NCBI GenBank assembly: GCA_035308365.1
Contig: DATGGU010000013.1
Span: 16,988 to 80,987 of the forward strand
Direction of reading: 5' to 3'
Source: PALSA-505 sp035308365
GTDB taxonomy: Bacteria; Actinomycetota; Actinomycetes; Streptosporangiales; Streptosporangiaceae
DNA length: 64,000 nt
In this document: positions 26,315-35,581 of the stretch, piece by piece
Layout of the letters: every line of letters begins with the position of its first letter
How positions within the stretch are numbered: the stretch's first letter is position 1
Program-made: the position numbers and the translations under genes
The notes under the pieces: model-generated
Database searches by the model: none
The model's input: only the letters and a program-made list of their open reading frames with translations
What the model was told of the DNA's origin: nothing

Positions 26315-28201
26315 ATGGAGATGGACGAAGAGCGCAGCGGCAGCGAGCAACCACCGGACCACAACGCCTTCTCGTCCGGAATTCCACCCGCTGGCAGCTC
26401 CTGGTCAGCATCGCAGGACGGAACCGTCGAGCGGCTGCCCGTCCCGGAGGGGGACACCGGCCAGGCGCAGAGTGCGTCCGCCGCCACGGCTGCTTCACCG
26501 GAACCAGACACCGATGAGCAGCCCGCGGTCACCGGCGCGCAGGCCCACACCTCACCGGGTGGCCAGTGGGCCGGCGCACAGGTTCCCGGCCCGGGCGAGG
26601 CCGGTGGCTACCGGAACCCGGCCGTGGTCTACCCCGGCGCACCGCCCCCCGGTGCCTACCCGCCGGGGGCGGGCTACGGTGCCGGCTACCCGGGCGGCTA
26701 CGGCCCCGGGTACCCAGGCGGGCACGGTAGCTACTACCAGCCCGGCTACCCAGGCGGCTATCAAGGGCCCGGCTACCCGCCGAATGCCGGGTACCAGGGC
26801 GTCTACGGACCGAGCGGCTACCCGGGCGCCGGCGGTTACCAGCCCGGCTACGGCTATGGGCCCGACATCGTCAGCGGTGGCTACGGCCAGGACCGCCCGC
26901 CCAGGCGCAGCCGGATCCTCACCTACGTCGTGGTCGCCGCGCTGGCGGCCGGTGTCGGGGCGGGGACCGTGCTCGCCCTCAGGCACAACGACGGCTCCAA
27001 CCCGGCCGGCCTGACCCTGCCCAACAACCCCAGCAACGGCGCGCTCCCCGGGGCGGGCAGCGGCCAGCCCAACGGCAACTCCGGCGCGAACAGCTCGCTC
27101 ACCCAGTCCGTCGCCAGCAAGGTGAGCCCGGGGATCGTCGACATCATCTCCACGCCCAGCTACTCCGGCCAGGCCACCACGCTGGAGGGCACCGGCATGA
27201 TCCTGACCCACAGCGGCCTGGTGCTGACCAATAACCACGTGGTGGAGGGAACGTCCTCGGTCGAAGCGAAGATCGCCGACACCGGGCAGACCTACAAGAT
27301 CACCGTGCTCGGCACCGACGCCGTCCACGACGTCGCCCTGCTCAAAATCGTCAATCCCGGCAACCTCACCCCCGTCAGCACCGGCGACTCCAGCAAGGTC
27401 CAGATCGGCGAGACGGTCGTGGCGCTGGGCAACGCGGAGGGCCAGGACGGCACCCCGACCGTCGTCAGCGGCCGGATCACCAGCCTGAACCAGTCGATCC
27501 AGGCGAGTGACGCGGGCGCGGGCACCACCGAGAACCTGCACGGGATGCTGCAGACCAACGCGCCGATCGTGTCCGGTGACTCCGGTGGCGCGCTGGCCGA
27601 CGCGCAAGGCAAGGTCATCGGGATGAACACGGCCGCGAACAGCTCGGCCGGCACCGGCGCCAGCATGGGCTTCGCGATCCCGATCAACCGTGCGCTGTCC
27701 ATCGCCAGCCAGATCCTCGCCGGGCACGCGACCTCGGACATCCAGATCGGGCTGCCGGCCTTCCTCGGCGTCACCGTGGCCACCTCCAACTCGGCTTCCG
27801 GATCGACGGCGAGCACTGCGACCAGCCCGAGCGCCCAGCAGCAGCAACTGCAGAACACGGCCGACCAGAACGGGTTCGGCGGCTTTGGCAACGGGCAGGG
27901 CAACAGCAACGGCAGTTGCCTGAACAGCGCGGCGACCTCGGTCCCGCCCACGATCCCGTCCGACGTCAGCTCGGGCGCGCTGGTCGGCGGCGTGCTGTGC
28001 GGCACGCCGGTCATCCAGGCAGGGATCACCGAGGGGTCCGTGATCACCAGCATCGACGGCCAGACGGTCAGTTCCCCGGCCTCGCTGACGAAGCTCCTCA
28101 CGCACTATCACCCAGGCGACACGGTCTCCGTCACGTGGGTGGCGCCCAACGGCTCCAAGCACACCGCCTCGGTGAAGCTGGCCTCGGGCCCGGCCAAATA
28201 G
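26315..28201 (+). CDS. membrane-anchored HtrA/DegP-like trypsin-PDZ serine protease
   Basis: 628 aa from ATG 26315; GTG 26312 and ATG 26321 are alternatives. Residues 1-205 are a cytoplasmic Pro/Gly/Tyr-rich segment (repeats like YPGGYGPGYPGG). One transmembrane helix (ILTYVVVAALAAGVGAGTVL) follows. The extracytoplasmic protease has the complete triad: His308 (TNNHVV), Asp339 (HDVALLK), Ser423 (SGDSGGAL). The PDZ domain (PAFLGVTVATS ... GSVITSIDGQTVSS) is interrupted by about 75 residues rich in Ser, Gln, Asn and Gly with a Cys pair (SCLNSA; VLCGTP). Family role: envelope protein quality control. A perfect terminator hairpin follows. Confidence 0.95.
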   Translation: MEMDEERSGSEQPPDHNAFSSGIPPAGSSWSASQDGTVERLPVPEGDTGQAQSASAATAASPEPDTDEQPAVTGAQAHTSPGGQWAGAQVPGPGEAGGYRNPAVVYPGAPPPGAYPPGAGYGAGYPGGYGPGYPGGHGSYYQPGYPGGYQGPGYPPNAGYQGVYGPSGYPGAGGYQPGYGYGPDIVSGGYGQDRPPRRSRILTYVVVAALAAGVGAGTVLALRHNDGSNPAGLTLPNNPSNGALPGAGSGQPNGNSGANSSLTQSVASKVSPGIVDIISTPSYSGQATTLEGTGMILTHSGLVLTNNHVVEGTSSVEAKIADTGQTYKITVLGTDAVHDVALLKIVNPGNLTPVSTGDSSKVQIGETVVALGNAEGQDGTPTVVSGRITSLNQSIQASDAGAGTTENLHGMLQTNAPIVSGDSGGALADAQGKVIGMNTAANSSAGTGASMGFAIPINRALSIASQILAGHATSDIQIGLPAFLGVTVATSNSASGSTASTATSPSAQQQQLQNTADQNGFGGFGNGQGNSNGSCLNSAATSVPPTIPSDVSSGALVGGVLCGTPVIQAGITEGSVITSIDGQTVSSPASLTKLLTHYHPGDTVSVTWVAPNGSKHTASVKLASGPAK

Positions 28202-28220
28202 ATCCCGGCGGAGGGACCCA

Positions 28221-28256
28221 GGGGGGTGATCCCGCGAGAGCGCGGGATCACCCCCC
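28221..28256 (+). terminator. strong hairpin terminator after the HtrA-like gene
   Basis: A perfect 16-bp stem (GGGGGGTGATCCCGCG and its complement) with AGAG loop, 20 bases past the stop codon, followed by CGTTTG. Confidence 0.9.
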
Positions 28257-28379
28257 CGTTTGCGTAAGGCCGGCCGCGGGCCGCACGCCAGCGGCTCTTC
28301 GGGCAAAACGCGGGCTGCGCAGGCGTACCAGCCGCCGGTCACCTGGTTTCATGCCATACGGCGCCAGCGATCCGCCCGC

Positions 28380-28832
28380 TCAGGCCGGCCTGGCCGCGGA
28401 GGGTTGCCCTCTGATCAGGGACCAGGCGGCGACGGCGCCGACTGCGGCGGAACCGGCCGCTGAGCCGGCTACCAGCCAGCGGGTCATCCCCGGCAGCTCG
28501 TCCCAGGCGGTTGCGGTCGCCAGGACGTCGAACGAATCGGCCAGGGCGGCGACGCCCACCCAGACGCCCGCGCTGTACGGAGCCCCGGCCTGGGTGCGCT
28601 GAAGCGCGGCGAGCGCGCCGAGGCCGAGGGCGAGGTCGCGGCCGCCCAGCGCACGGCCGAGCACCCGGCCCGGCGCGGCCTTGGCGGCGCCGGCGCCGAC
28701 CCACGGACGGGCGATCAGCGCCGGTGACGCGAGCGCGGCGAGGCCGATCGCGGTGCGCGCGGCGGCCAGCGCCGTCGCGCCGCGGCGTAGCCAGGCAGCC
28801 GCCGGCTCATCACGTGTCCAGGCATCGGTCAC
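28380..28832 (-). CDS. small membrane protein, unknown function
   Basis: 150 aa from GTG 28832 with GGAGG nine bases before. Three to four weakly hydrophobic Ala/Gly-rich helices (AARTAIGLAALASPALI; LGGRDLALGLGALAAL; VAGSAAGSAAVGAVAAW). The GRDLALG motif is common in small actinobacterial membrane proteins near genes for envelope or ketoreductase functions. I cannot assign a role. Convergent with the HtrA-like gene. Confidence 0.75.
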   Translation of the reverse strand: MTDAWTRDEPAAAWLRRGATALAAARTAIGLAALASPALIARPWVGAGAAKAAPGRVLGRALGGRDLALGLGALAALQRTQAGAPYSAGVWVGVAALADSFDVLATATAWDELPGMTRWLVAGSAAGSAAVGAVAAWSLIRGQPSAARPA

Positions 28833-29217
28833 GAGTGTCCACCTCCGTTGCAGTCCGGCGGGTGCCGGGAGGGTGCTTCAAGACCGGCCGGCGAGAACAG
28901 GCGATGTATGCCTGCCCAGGTGCCGGTGCCCGTGGCACGGCGGCAGCCGGGTGGGTTTCCTGAAGAACCCGGACTTCTCAACAAGGCACAGGGTAGCCAG
29001 CCGACGATTCGCCGGTTTACGATCTGCTGATTCGTGATCGCCCGGTTTGTGATTCTGTGTCCGGTATTGGGCTCGAACCGAAACTTGTCTACCTAGCCGT
29101 CGATGAGTTACCTTATGCGAGCTAAGACGTTGCTGACCGTAGTCACAACCGGCTGCGGTTCTGACGTTGACCTGCGCCCACGCGTGGCGGCGCCCCAGGT
29201 CCCGAGTGGAGGGATTC
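28833..29217. other. 385-bp intergenic region before the NHL-repeat genes
   Basis: No gene seen. It has a small hairpin CCGGGT...ACCCGG near 28949-28974 and, at about 29002-29058, imperfect direct repeats around GATTCG..CGGTTT (GATTCGCCGGTTTACGAT and GATTCGTGATCGCCCGGTTT). GGAGGGATTC at its end is the ribosome site of the next gene. Confidence 0.4.
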
Positions 29218-31734
29218 ATGCGCAGTCACGTGTATTTGACGACGGGTGCCCGGGCGATGTGCGCCATGACCGCTGCGCTGGCGGCGGCCGCCATGGCCCT
29301 GAGCGGATCTACCAGCCCTGCGGACGCAACGAACCAGCGTGCTCTTGGGCCTGGGAGCATATCTCTGGTAGCGGGCGGCACCGGCGGGCCGTCTCCGGCC
29401 CCGAAGGTGGCCCTCGACTATCCGTGCGGCGTGTCCTACGCGGCGGGCAACCTGTACGTGGGCGACGGTTTGGTGCAGCGGGTGGACACTCACAGCGGCT
29501 GGCTGACCTCCCCGGCCGGTGCCCTGCGCCGGGCGTCGGTGATCAGCGGGACCGTGCTGCTGGGCAACGGCAGGTGGGCCAGCAGGGCGATCACCAGCGC
29601 GTGCGGCGTGGCGGTGGACGGTGCGGGCAACCTGGTGATCGCCGACAACACCGATCACATGGTGCGGGTGGCCGCCGAACACAGCGGCACCTTCTACGGC
29701 CAGCAGATGACCGCGGGGAACATCTACGCCGTGGCGGGAACCGGCAGCGGCCCGCGGATCTCCGGCGACGGCGGCCCGGCCGGCCAGGCCGAACTGGCCT
29801 ACCCCAAGGATGTGGCGGTGGACCGGGCCGGGAACCTGGTGATCGCCGACAGCGGCACTTCGGCCCCGCCCATCGCCGCCCAGGTGCAGGTGGTGGCGGC
29901 CAGCACCGGCACCTTCTACGGCCAGCGGATGACCGCCGGGGACATCTACACGGTCGCGGGCAAGCCCAACGGCCTCGTGGTCTCCGGCCGGGGCGGCCCG
30001 GCGGTCAAGGCCGGGCTCGGCGAGACCATCGGCCAGCTCAAGATCGACAACGCTGGCAACCTGGTGTTCGCCGACACCTCGGGCAACACGATCCGGGTGG
30101 TCGCGGTCAGCACCGGGACCTTCTACGGCCAGCAGATGACCGCCGGTCACATCTACACGGTCGCGGGCGACGGCACGGCCGGGTTCTCCGGCGACGGCAG
30201 GCCCGCCACCCGGGCCAGGCTCAGCGGCCCGCTCGGGATCGCGGTGGACGGCGCGGGCAACCTGGTGATCGCCGACACGGTGAACAACCGGGTGCGCGTG
30301 GTGGCGGCTCATCCCGGCCACAGCTACGGCCAGCAGATGACCGCCGGGGACATCTACTCGATCGCCGGCTGCGGCACCACGTGCGGTGTGGGCAATGGCG
30401 GCCCGGCGGCCAAGGCCAGGCTGGTCCTGCCCTGCGCGGTCGCGGTGGACGGCGCGGGCAACCTCATCGTGGCCGAGTATGGCCAGATGCTGGGGCCCCA
30501 GGACCGGTGGGTGCGGCTGATCGCCGAGTCCACCGGGTACTTCTACGGCCAGAGGGTACGGGCCGGGGACATCTACACGGCGGCGGGCAACGGCTTCCTC
30601 GGCCTGTCCGGCGCCGGTGTGATCGCGACCCGGGCCGTGATGATAGTCACCAGCGCCAGGATGATCGTGGACGGCAACGGCAACCTGCTGGTGCCGGCCG
30701 GCCAGAACAACCGGATCCGGGTGGTGGCCACCAGCACGGGCTCGTTCTACGGGCAGCAGATGACCGCCGGGCACATCTACTCGATCGCCGGTGGCGGCTG
30801 CTTCCCCTACTGCGGGAACGGCGGCCCGGCCGTGCGGGCGGGGATGAACTTCCCCGACGGCGTGGCCCTCGACGGTCACGGCAATGTGGTGATCGACGAC
30901 GGGGGCAACAACCTGGTGCGGGTGGTCGCCGAGGAGGACGGCACCTACTACGGCCAGCAGATGACCGCCGGTTACATCTACAACGTCGCGGGCACCGGCA
31001 CCGCCGGGTTCTCCGGCGACGGCGGCCCGGCCAGCCAGGCCGAGCTGGATGTGCCCGGTGGGCTGGCCGTGGACGGCCATGGCAACCTGGTGATCACCGA
31101 CGAGAACAACAACCGGATCCGGGTGGTCGCCGCCACCAGCGGGAAGTTCTACGGCCAGCGGATGACCGCGGGTCGCATCTACACGGTGGCAGGCGACGGC
31201 ATGGCCGGGTTCTCCGGCGACGGCGGCCCGGCCACTCAGGCGGAGCTGCACTCGCCCAAGGACGTGGTGATCGACGGCTCGGGCAACCTGGTGATCTGCG
31301 ACCAGCGCAACGACCGGATGCGGGTGGTCGCGGTCAGCGATGGGACCTTCTACGGCCAGCAGATGACCGCGGGTCACATCTACACGGTGGCAGGCGACGG
31401 CACGGCCGGGTTCTCCGGCGACGGCGGCCCGGCCGCAGGCGCCGAGCTGAACATGCCTGCCGACGCCACCGTCGACGGCCACGGCAACCTGGTGATCGCC
31501 GACGAGGACAACAACCGGGTGCGGGTGGTCGCCGGGGCGGCCGGCACCTTCTACGGCGTGCCGATGACCCCCGGCAACATCTACACGGTGGCCGGAAACG
31601 GCATCCCAGGGTTTTCCGGCCCGCACGGCAGGGCGGTCAGGTCCGAACTCGTGGCGCCCACCGGGGTCGCGGTGAACGCCAGCGGCGACCTGTACATCGG
31701 CGATCAGTACCGGGTGTGGATGGTCACCGGCTGA
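29218..31734 (+). CDS. secreted NHL-repeat beta-propeller protein, copy 1
   Basis: 838 aa from ATG 29218 behind GGAGGGATTC. Signal peptide MRSHVYLTTGARAMCAMTAA through SPADA. The rest is eleven NHL-like blades (PxGVAVDGxGNLVIADxxNN type) with a linker FYGQxMTAGxIYTVAG occurring ten times, often followed by SGDGGPA. Repeats 4 and 6 hold Cys pairs (AGCGTTCG; GGGCFPYCG). NHL propellers bind proteins, RNA or glycans; a secreted, scaffold-like or binding role is inferred. It is collinear with the next gene along its whole length. Confidence 0.9.
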   Translation: MRSHVYLTTGARAMCAMTAALAAAAMALSGSTSPADATNQRALGPGSISLVAGGTGGPSPAPKVALDYPCGVSYAAGNLYVGDGLVQRVDTHSGWLTSPAGALRRASVISGTVLLGNGRWASRAITSACGVAVDGAGNLVIADNTDHMVRVAAEHSGTFYGQQMTAGNIYAVAGTGSGPRISGDGGPAGQAELAYPKDVAVDRAGNLVIADSGTSAPPIAAQVQVVAASTGTFYGQRMTAGDIYTVAGKPNGLVVSGRGGPAVKAGLGETIGQLKIDNAGNLVFADTSGNTIRVVAVSTGTFYGQQMTAGHIYTVAGDGTAGFSGDGRPATRARLSGPLGIAVDGAGNLVIADTVNNRVRVVAAHPGHSYGQQMTAGDIYSIAGCGTTCGVGNGGPAAKARLVLPCAVAVDGAGNLIVAEYGQMLGPQDRWVRLIAESTGYFYGQRVRAGDIYTAAGNGFLGLSGAGVIATRAVMIVTSARMIVDGNGNLLVPAGQNNRIRVVATSTGSFYGQQMTAGHIYSIAGGGCFPYCGNGGPAVRAGMNFPDGVALDGHGNVVIDDGGNNLVRVVAEEDGTYYGQQMTAGYIYNVAGTGTAGFSGDGGPASQAELDVPGGLAVDGHGNLVITDENNNRIRVVAATSGKFYGQRMTAGRIYTVAGDGMAGFSGDGGPATQAELHSPKDVVIDGSGNLVICDQRNDRMRVVAVSDGTFYGQQMTAGHIYTVAGDGTAGFSGDGGPAAGAELNMPADATVDGHGNLVIADEDNNRVRVVAGAAGTFYGVPMTPGNIYTVAGNGIPGFSGPHGRAVRSELVAPTGVAVNASGDLYIGDQYRVWMVTG

Positions 31735-31899
31735 TGTGACAGATTGCCGCGCAGAATGAAAGCCTGTGCCATCGGGCGCACGGATCAGGGCGCGTGTTCA
31801 CCAAGGGCTGTCCGGCGCATCCCGTGCGCCCGGGCAGGCATTGCGGTCCGTTCCCGCGCCTGGGCCGCGGCGTAACCACGTTCGAGTGGAGGAATGTGC

Positions 31900-34437
31900 A
31901 TGCTCAGGCACGTGCCCGGCAACTCCCGTGGCCGGATGGCCCTGGCCGTGGCCGTTATGACGGTGGTGGCGGGCCTGACGCTGAGCGGGGCCGGCGGCCG
32001 GGCGCAGGCGGCGCACACAGCCCACCGGGCCGCGGCGCACCAGGGTGGGCCGGGGATCATCGGCACGGTGGCCGGCGGGACCGGCGGGCCCGGCCCCGGC
32101 CGTAACATAGCGATCAACTTTCCGTGCGGGCTGGGCACCGCGGCGGGTGCCGTGTACATCGGTGATGGGCTGGTGCAGGAGCTGAAGCCGGGCACCGGCT
32201 GGCTCGTCACCAAGGCCGGCGGCGCCCGCCGGGCGGCCGTCATCCCCGGCCAGCCCGTCGATGCGGGCAACGGCGGCCCCGCAGCGGACGCGGTGACGAG
32301 CGCCTGCGGCGTCACGGCCGGCAGGAACGGGAACCTGGTGATCGCCGATCAGCTCGACGGCTCGGTACGGGTGGTCGCCGGGAAGGACGGCACCTACTAC
32401 GGCCAGCGGATGACCGCCGGCTACATCTACACCGTTGCCGGGGTGGGCCGGGCCGGGCGGATCGATGGCAACGGGGGCCCGGCCACTGCGGCTGTGCTGT
32501 CCCAGCCGGCCGGCGTGGCGGTGGACTTCGACGGCAACATCGTGCTGACCGACAGCGGCAACCCCATCCGCGGGATACCCGCCCAGGTGCAGGTGGTGGC
32601 GGCCACGACCGGGACGTTCTACGGCGTGCGGATGACCGCCGGCGACATCTACAACGTGGCAGGCAACGGCCACGTCCTGAAGGTCTCCGGCGACGGCGGG
32701 CCGGCCGTCAAGGCAGGTCTCGGGCCCGTCATCGGCCAGGTGCGGATCGACGCCGGCGGCAACCTGGTGCTGGCCGACACCTCGGGCAACAACATCCGGG
32801 TGGTCCCGGTCAAGGACGGCGCCTTCTACGGCCAGCAGATGACCGCAGACCACATCTACACCGTCGCGGGCGACGGCACGGCCGGGTTCTCCGGCGACGG
32901 CGGGCCGGCCACCCAGGCCGCGCTGAACGGCCCGCTCGGGGTGACGGCGGACAGCAGCGGGAACCTGCTGATCGGCGACACGGGCAACGACCGGGTGCGG
33001 CTGGTCGCCGCCCAGGCGGGAACGTTCTACGGCCGGCGGATGGTGCCCGGCGCGATCTACACGATCGCCGGCTGCGAACCCCGGTGCCCGGAAGGCGACG
33101 GCGGGCCGGCGCTGCAGGCCAGGATCACCATGCCGGACGCGGTCGCCGTGGACGGCTCCGGCGACGTCATCATCGCCGAGCGTGGCGCCGGGCGGGTGTC
33201 CACCGACCGCCGGGTCCGGGCGATCGCGGCCAGCACCGGGCTCCGGTACGGGCAGAACATGACCGAGGGTGACATCTACACGATCGCCGGCAACGGCACG
33301 CTGGGCCTGTCCGGCGACCGTGGCCCGGCCCTGCGGGCCGTGATGATCACCAGCTCGTCGCGGATGCAGGTGGACGGCGACGGCAACCTGGTGATCGCGG
33401 CGGGCGAGAACAACCGGATCCGGGTCGTGCCGGCCAGCGCCGGCCGGTTCTACGGCGTGCAGATGACGGCCGGGCACATCTACACGGTGGCGGGCGGCGG
33501 CTGCTTCCCTTACTGCGGCGACGGCGGCCTGGCGACCCGGGCCGGGATGAACTTCCCTGACGGCCTGGCCATCGACGGCCACGGCAACCTGGTGATCGCC
33601 GACGAGGGCAACAACCGGGTGCGCGTGGTGGCCGTCAGGAGCGGGAGCTTCTACGGGCTGAACATGGTCGCAGACCACATCTACACGGTGGCCGGCAACG
33701 GCAGGCGGGGCTTCTCCGGCGACCGCGGGCCCGCCACCGAGGCCAAGCTGAACGTGGTCAGCGGCCTGGGCGTGGACCGGGACGGGAACCTGATCATCAC
33801 CGACGACGGCAACAACCGGATCCGGGTGCTGGCGGCCACGACCGGGAACTTCTACGGCCAGTACATGGCCGCCGGCGACATCTACACGATCGCGGGCGAC
33901 GGCAGCAGAGGCTTCTCCGGCGACGGCGGGCCCGGCACCAATGCCGAACTGGCCGCGCCGAAGGACGTGACCTGCGACAGCGACGGCAACGTGATCATCG
34001 TGGACCAGGGCAACAACCGGATCCGGGTGCTGGCCGGCTCGGCCGGCACCTTCTACGGCGTACCGATGACCGCCGGCCACATCTACTCGATCGCGGGCAA
34101 CGGCAGCAAGGGCTTCTCCGGCGACGGCGGCCCGGCCACCGGCGCCGCGTTCAACTTCCCGGCGGCCGTGACCGTGGACAGCCACGGCAACGTGATCGTC
34201 GCCGACCAGAACAACAACCGGGTGCGGGTGATCGCCGAAGCGGACGGAACCTTCTACGGCGTGCCGATGACCACTGGCGACGTCTACTCGGCCGGCGGCG
34301 ACGGCCTGGCCGGCTACTCGGGCGACGGCGGCCCGGCCACCGCGGCCGACCTGCTCGAACCCGCGGGAGTCGCGGTGAACGCCGCAGGCGACCTGTTCGT
34401 CGCCGACCACTACCGCGTCCGCGAGATCACTAACTGA
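31900..34437 (+). CDS. secreted NHL-repeat beta-propeller protein, copy 2
   Basis: 845 aa from ATG 31900, seven bases after GGAGG; the ATG at 31894 is too close to it. Signal peptide MLRHVPGNSRGRMALAVAVM through AQA. It has the same ten FYGxxMTAGxIYTVAG linkers as copy 1 in the same order, including the Cys-bearing repeats (AGCEPRCP; GGGCFPYCG) and an ending NAAGDLFVADHYRV like NASGDLYIGDQYRV in copy 1. The pair arose by tandem gene duplication. The 165-bp gap shows no separate terminator, so cotranscription is possible. Confidence 0.9.
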   Translation: MLRHVPGNSRGRMALAVAVMTVVAGLTLSGAGGRAQAAHTAHRAAAHQGGPGIIGTVAGGTGGPGPGRNIAINFPCGLGTAAGAVYIGDGLVQELKPGTGWLVTKAGGARRAAVIPGQPVDAGNGGPAADAVTSACGVTAGRNGNLVIADQLDGSVRVVAGKDGTYYGQRMTAGYIYTVAGVGRAGRIDGNGGPATAAVLSQPAGVAVDFDGNIVLTDSGNPIRGIPAQVQVVAATTGTFYGVRMTAGDIYNVAGNGHVLKVSGDGGPAVKAGLGPVIGQVRIDAGGNLVLADTSGNNIRVVPVKDGAFYGQQMTADHIYTVAGDGTAGFSGDGGPATQAALNGPLGVTADSSGNLLIGDTGNDRVRLVAAQAGTFYGRRMVPGAIYTIAGCEPRCPEGDGGPALQARITMPDAVAVDGSGDVIIAERGAGRVSTDRRVRAIAASTGLRYGQNMTEGDIYTIAGNGTLGLSGDRGPALRAVMITSSSRMQVDGDGNLVIAAGENNRIRVVPASAGRFYGVQMTAGHIYTVAGGGCFPYCGDGGLATRAGMNFPDGLAIDGHGNLVIADEGNNRVRVVAVRSGSFYGLNMVADHIYTVAGNGRRGFSGDRGPATEAKLNVVSGLGVDRDGNLIITDDGNNRIRVLAATTGNFYGQYMAAGDIYTIAGDGSRGFSGDGGPGTNAELAAPKDVTCDSDGNVIIVDQGNNRIRVLAGSAGTFYGVPMTAGHIYSIAGNGSKGFSGDGGPATGAAFNFPAAVTVDSHGNVIVADQNNNRVRVIAEADGTFYGVPMTTGDVYSAGGDGLAGYSGDGGPATAADLLEPAGVAVNAAGDLFVADHYRVREITN

Positions 34438-34514
34438 CCACCACCCAGCACCCCAGGCACCGGCACCGGTTGCGTGCGGCACGGGGGCCCTGGCTCAGCC
34501 CGGCGGAGGGTGGG

Positions 34515-35438
34515 TCAGCGGGGCTTGCGGGTGGCCAGGTTCCTGGCCGCTGTGTGCAGGGCGGCCAGGACCACCTCGATCGCGGGCCGGCGCACGCTGG
34601 AGGTGCGGATCACGGCGTAGACGTCCCTGGCCGGGGCGTTCGCCGGCAGGTCGCGGACGGCCACCCGGCCGGCCCCGGCGGCCAGGGCCAGCCGGGGCAC
34701 GGCGGCGATCCCGATGCCGCGGGCGACCAGGCTGAGGATGGTGCCCAGGCCCTCGAACTCCCAGGACACCGCCGGGGTGCCGCCGGCGCTGGCGAACAGC
34801 CGGTCCACCGCCTGCCGGGACGGCTCGCCCGCCGGGGCGACCATCCATGCCTCCGTGCGCAGGCTGCGGAGATGGACGCGCTGCTGCTGGCTGGCCACCG
34901 GATGGCCGCGGGGGACGACCAGCACCAGCGGGTCGCGGATCAGCCGGTAGAACCGCAGCAGCCCGGTCTGCTCCCGGGACATCCGGCCCGACCAGTCATC
35001 CACCAGCGCGACATCGGCCTCGCCCGAACTCACCGGGCGCAGCCCTTCGTCCGGCCGGGTCTGCCTGAGCAGCAGGGTCAGGCTGGGATGGACCCGGAGG
35101 CTGTGCGCCAGCGCCGGAGCGAAGGCGACGGCAGCGGTGGGGAACGCGGTCACCACCACCCGGCCCTCGGGCTCGGCCGCCTGCGCGGCCAGGTCGGCCT
35201 CGGCGGTCTCCATCATCGCGAGGATGCGCCGCGCGTGGCCGGCCAGCCGCCGCCCGGCATCGGTCAGTTCCGCGCTGCGGGCCGTCCGGTCCAGCAGCCC
35301 GGCGCCCGCCTCCCGTTCGAGCACGGCCAGTTGCTGGGAGACGGCCGAGGCCGTGTAGCCGAGCGCCGCGGCCGTCGCCGCGATGCTGCCGCGGTCGGCG
35401 AACTCCGCCAGGAGTTTGAGCCGATGTGGATCGAGCAT
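34515..35438 (-). CDS. LysR-family transcriptional regulator
   Basis: 307 aa. N-terminal wHTH MLDPHRLKLLAEFADRGSIA followed by ATAAALGYTASAVSQQLAVL, then the effector domain (GRVVVTAFPTAAVAFAPALA; GLGTILSLVARGIGIAAVP). It is divergent from the aminotransferase gene with a 143-bp gap, the standard LysR-target arrangement, so that gene is the likely target. Confidence 0.93.
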   Translation of the reverse strand: MLDPHRLKLLAEFADRGSIAATAAALGYTASAVSQQLAVLEREAGAGLLDRTARSAELTDAGRRLAGHARRILAMMETAEADLAAQAAEPEGRVVVTAFPTAAVAFAPALAHSLRVHPSLTLLLRQTRPDEGLRPVSSGEADVALVDDWSGRMSREQTGLLRFYRLIRDPLVLVVPRGHPVASQQQRVHLRSLRTEAWMVAPAGEPSRQAVDRLFASAGGTPAVSWEFEGLGTILSLVARGIGIAAVPRLALAAGAGRVAVRDLPANAPARDVYAVIRTSSVRRPAIEVVLAALHTAARNLATRKPR

Positions 35439-35581
35439 CAGATTAGCTTAACCTCTCCCCCAGTAATCACTGCTTGTACTTATGCTTATCGATGGTGACA
35501 CTTGGGGAGTTCGGGTCCGCGAGCCACCCGGTAACCAAATAGAAGTGCCCAGCTTTCCCCGCACTAGGAGTGATCATCGCC

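Noticed and set aside
31735..31899. terminator and separate promoter between the NHL genes
   Set aside because: No hairpin of useful stability or promoter-like pair was seen, so I left the gap unannotated.
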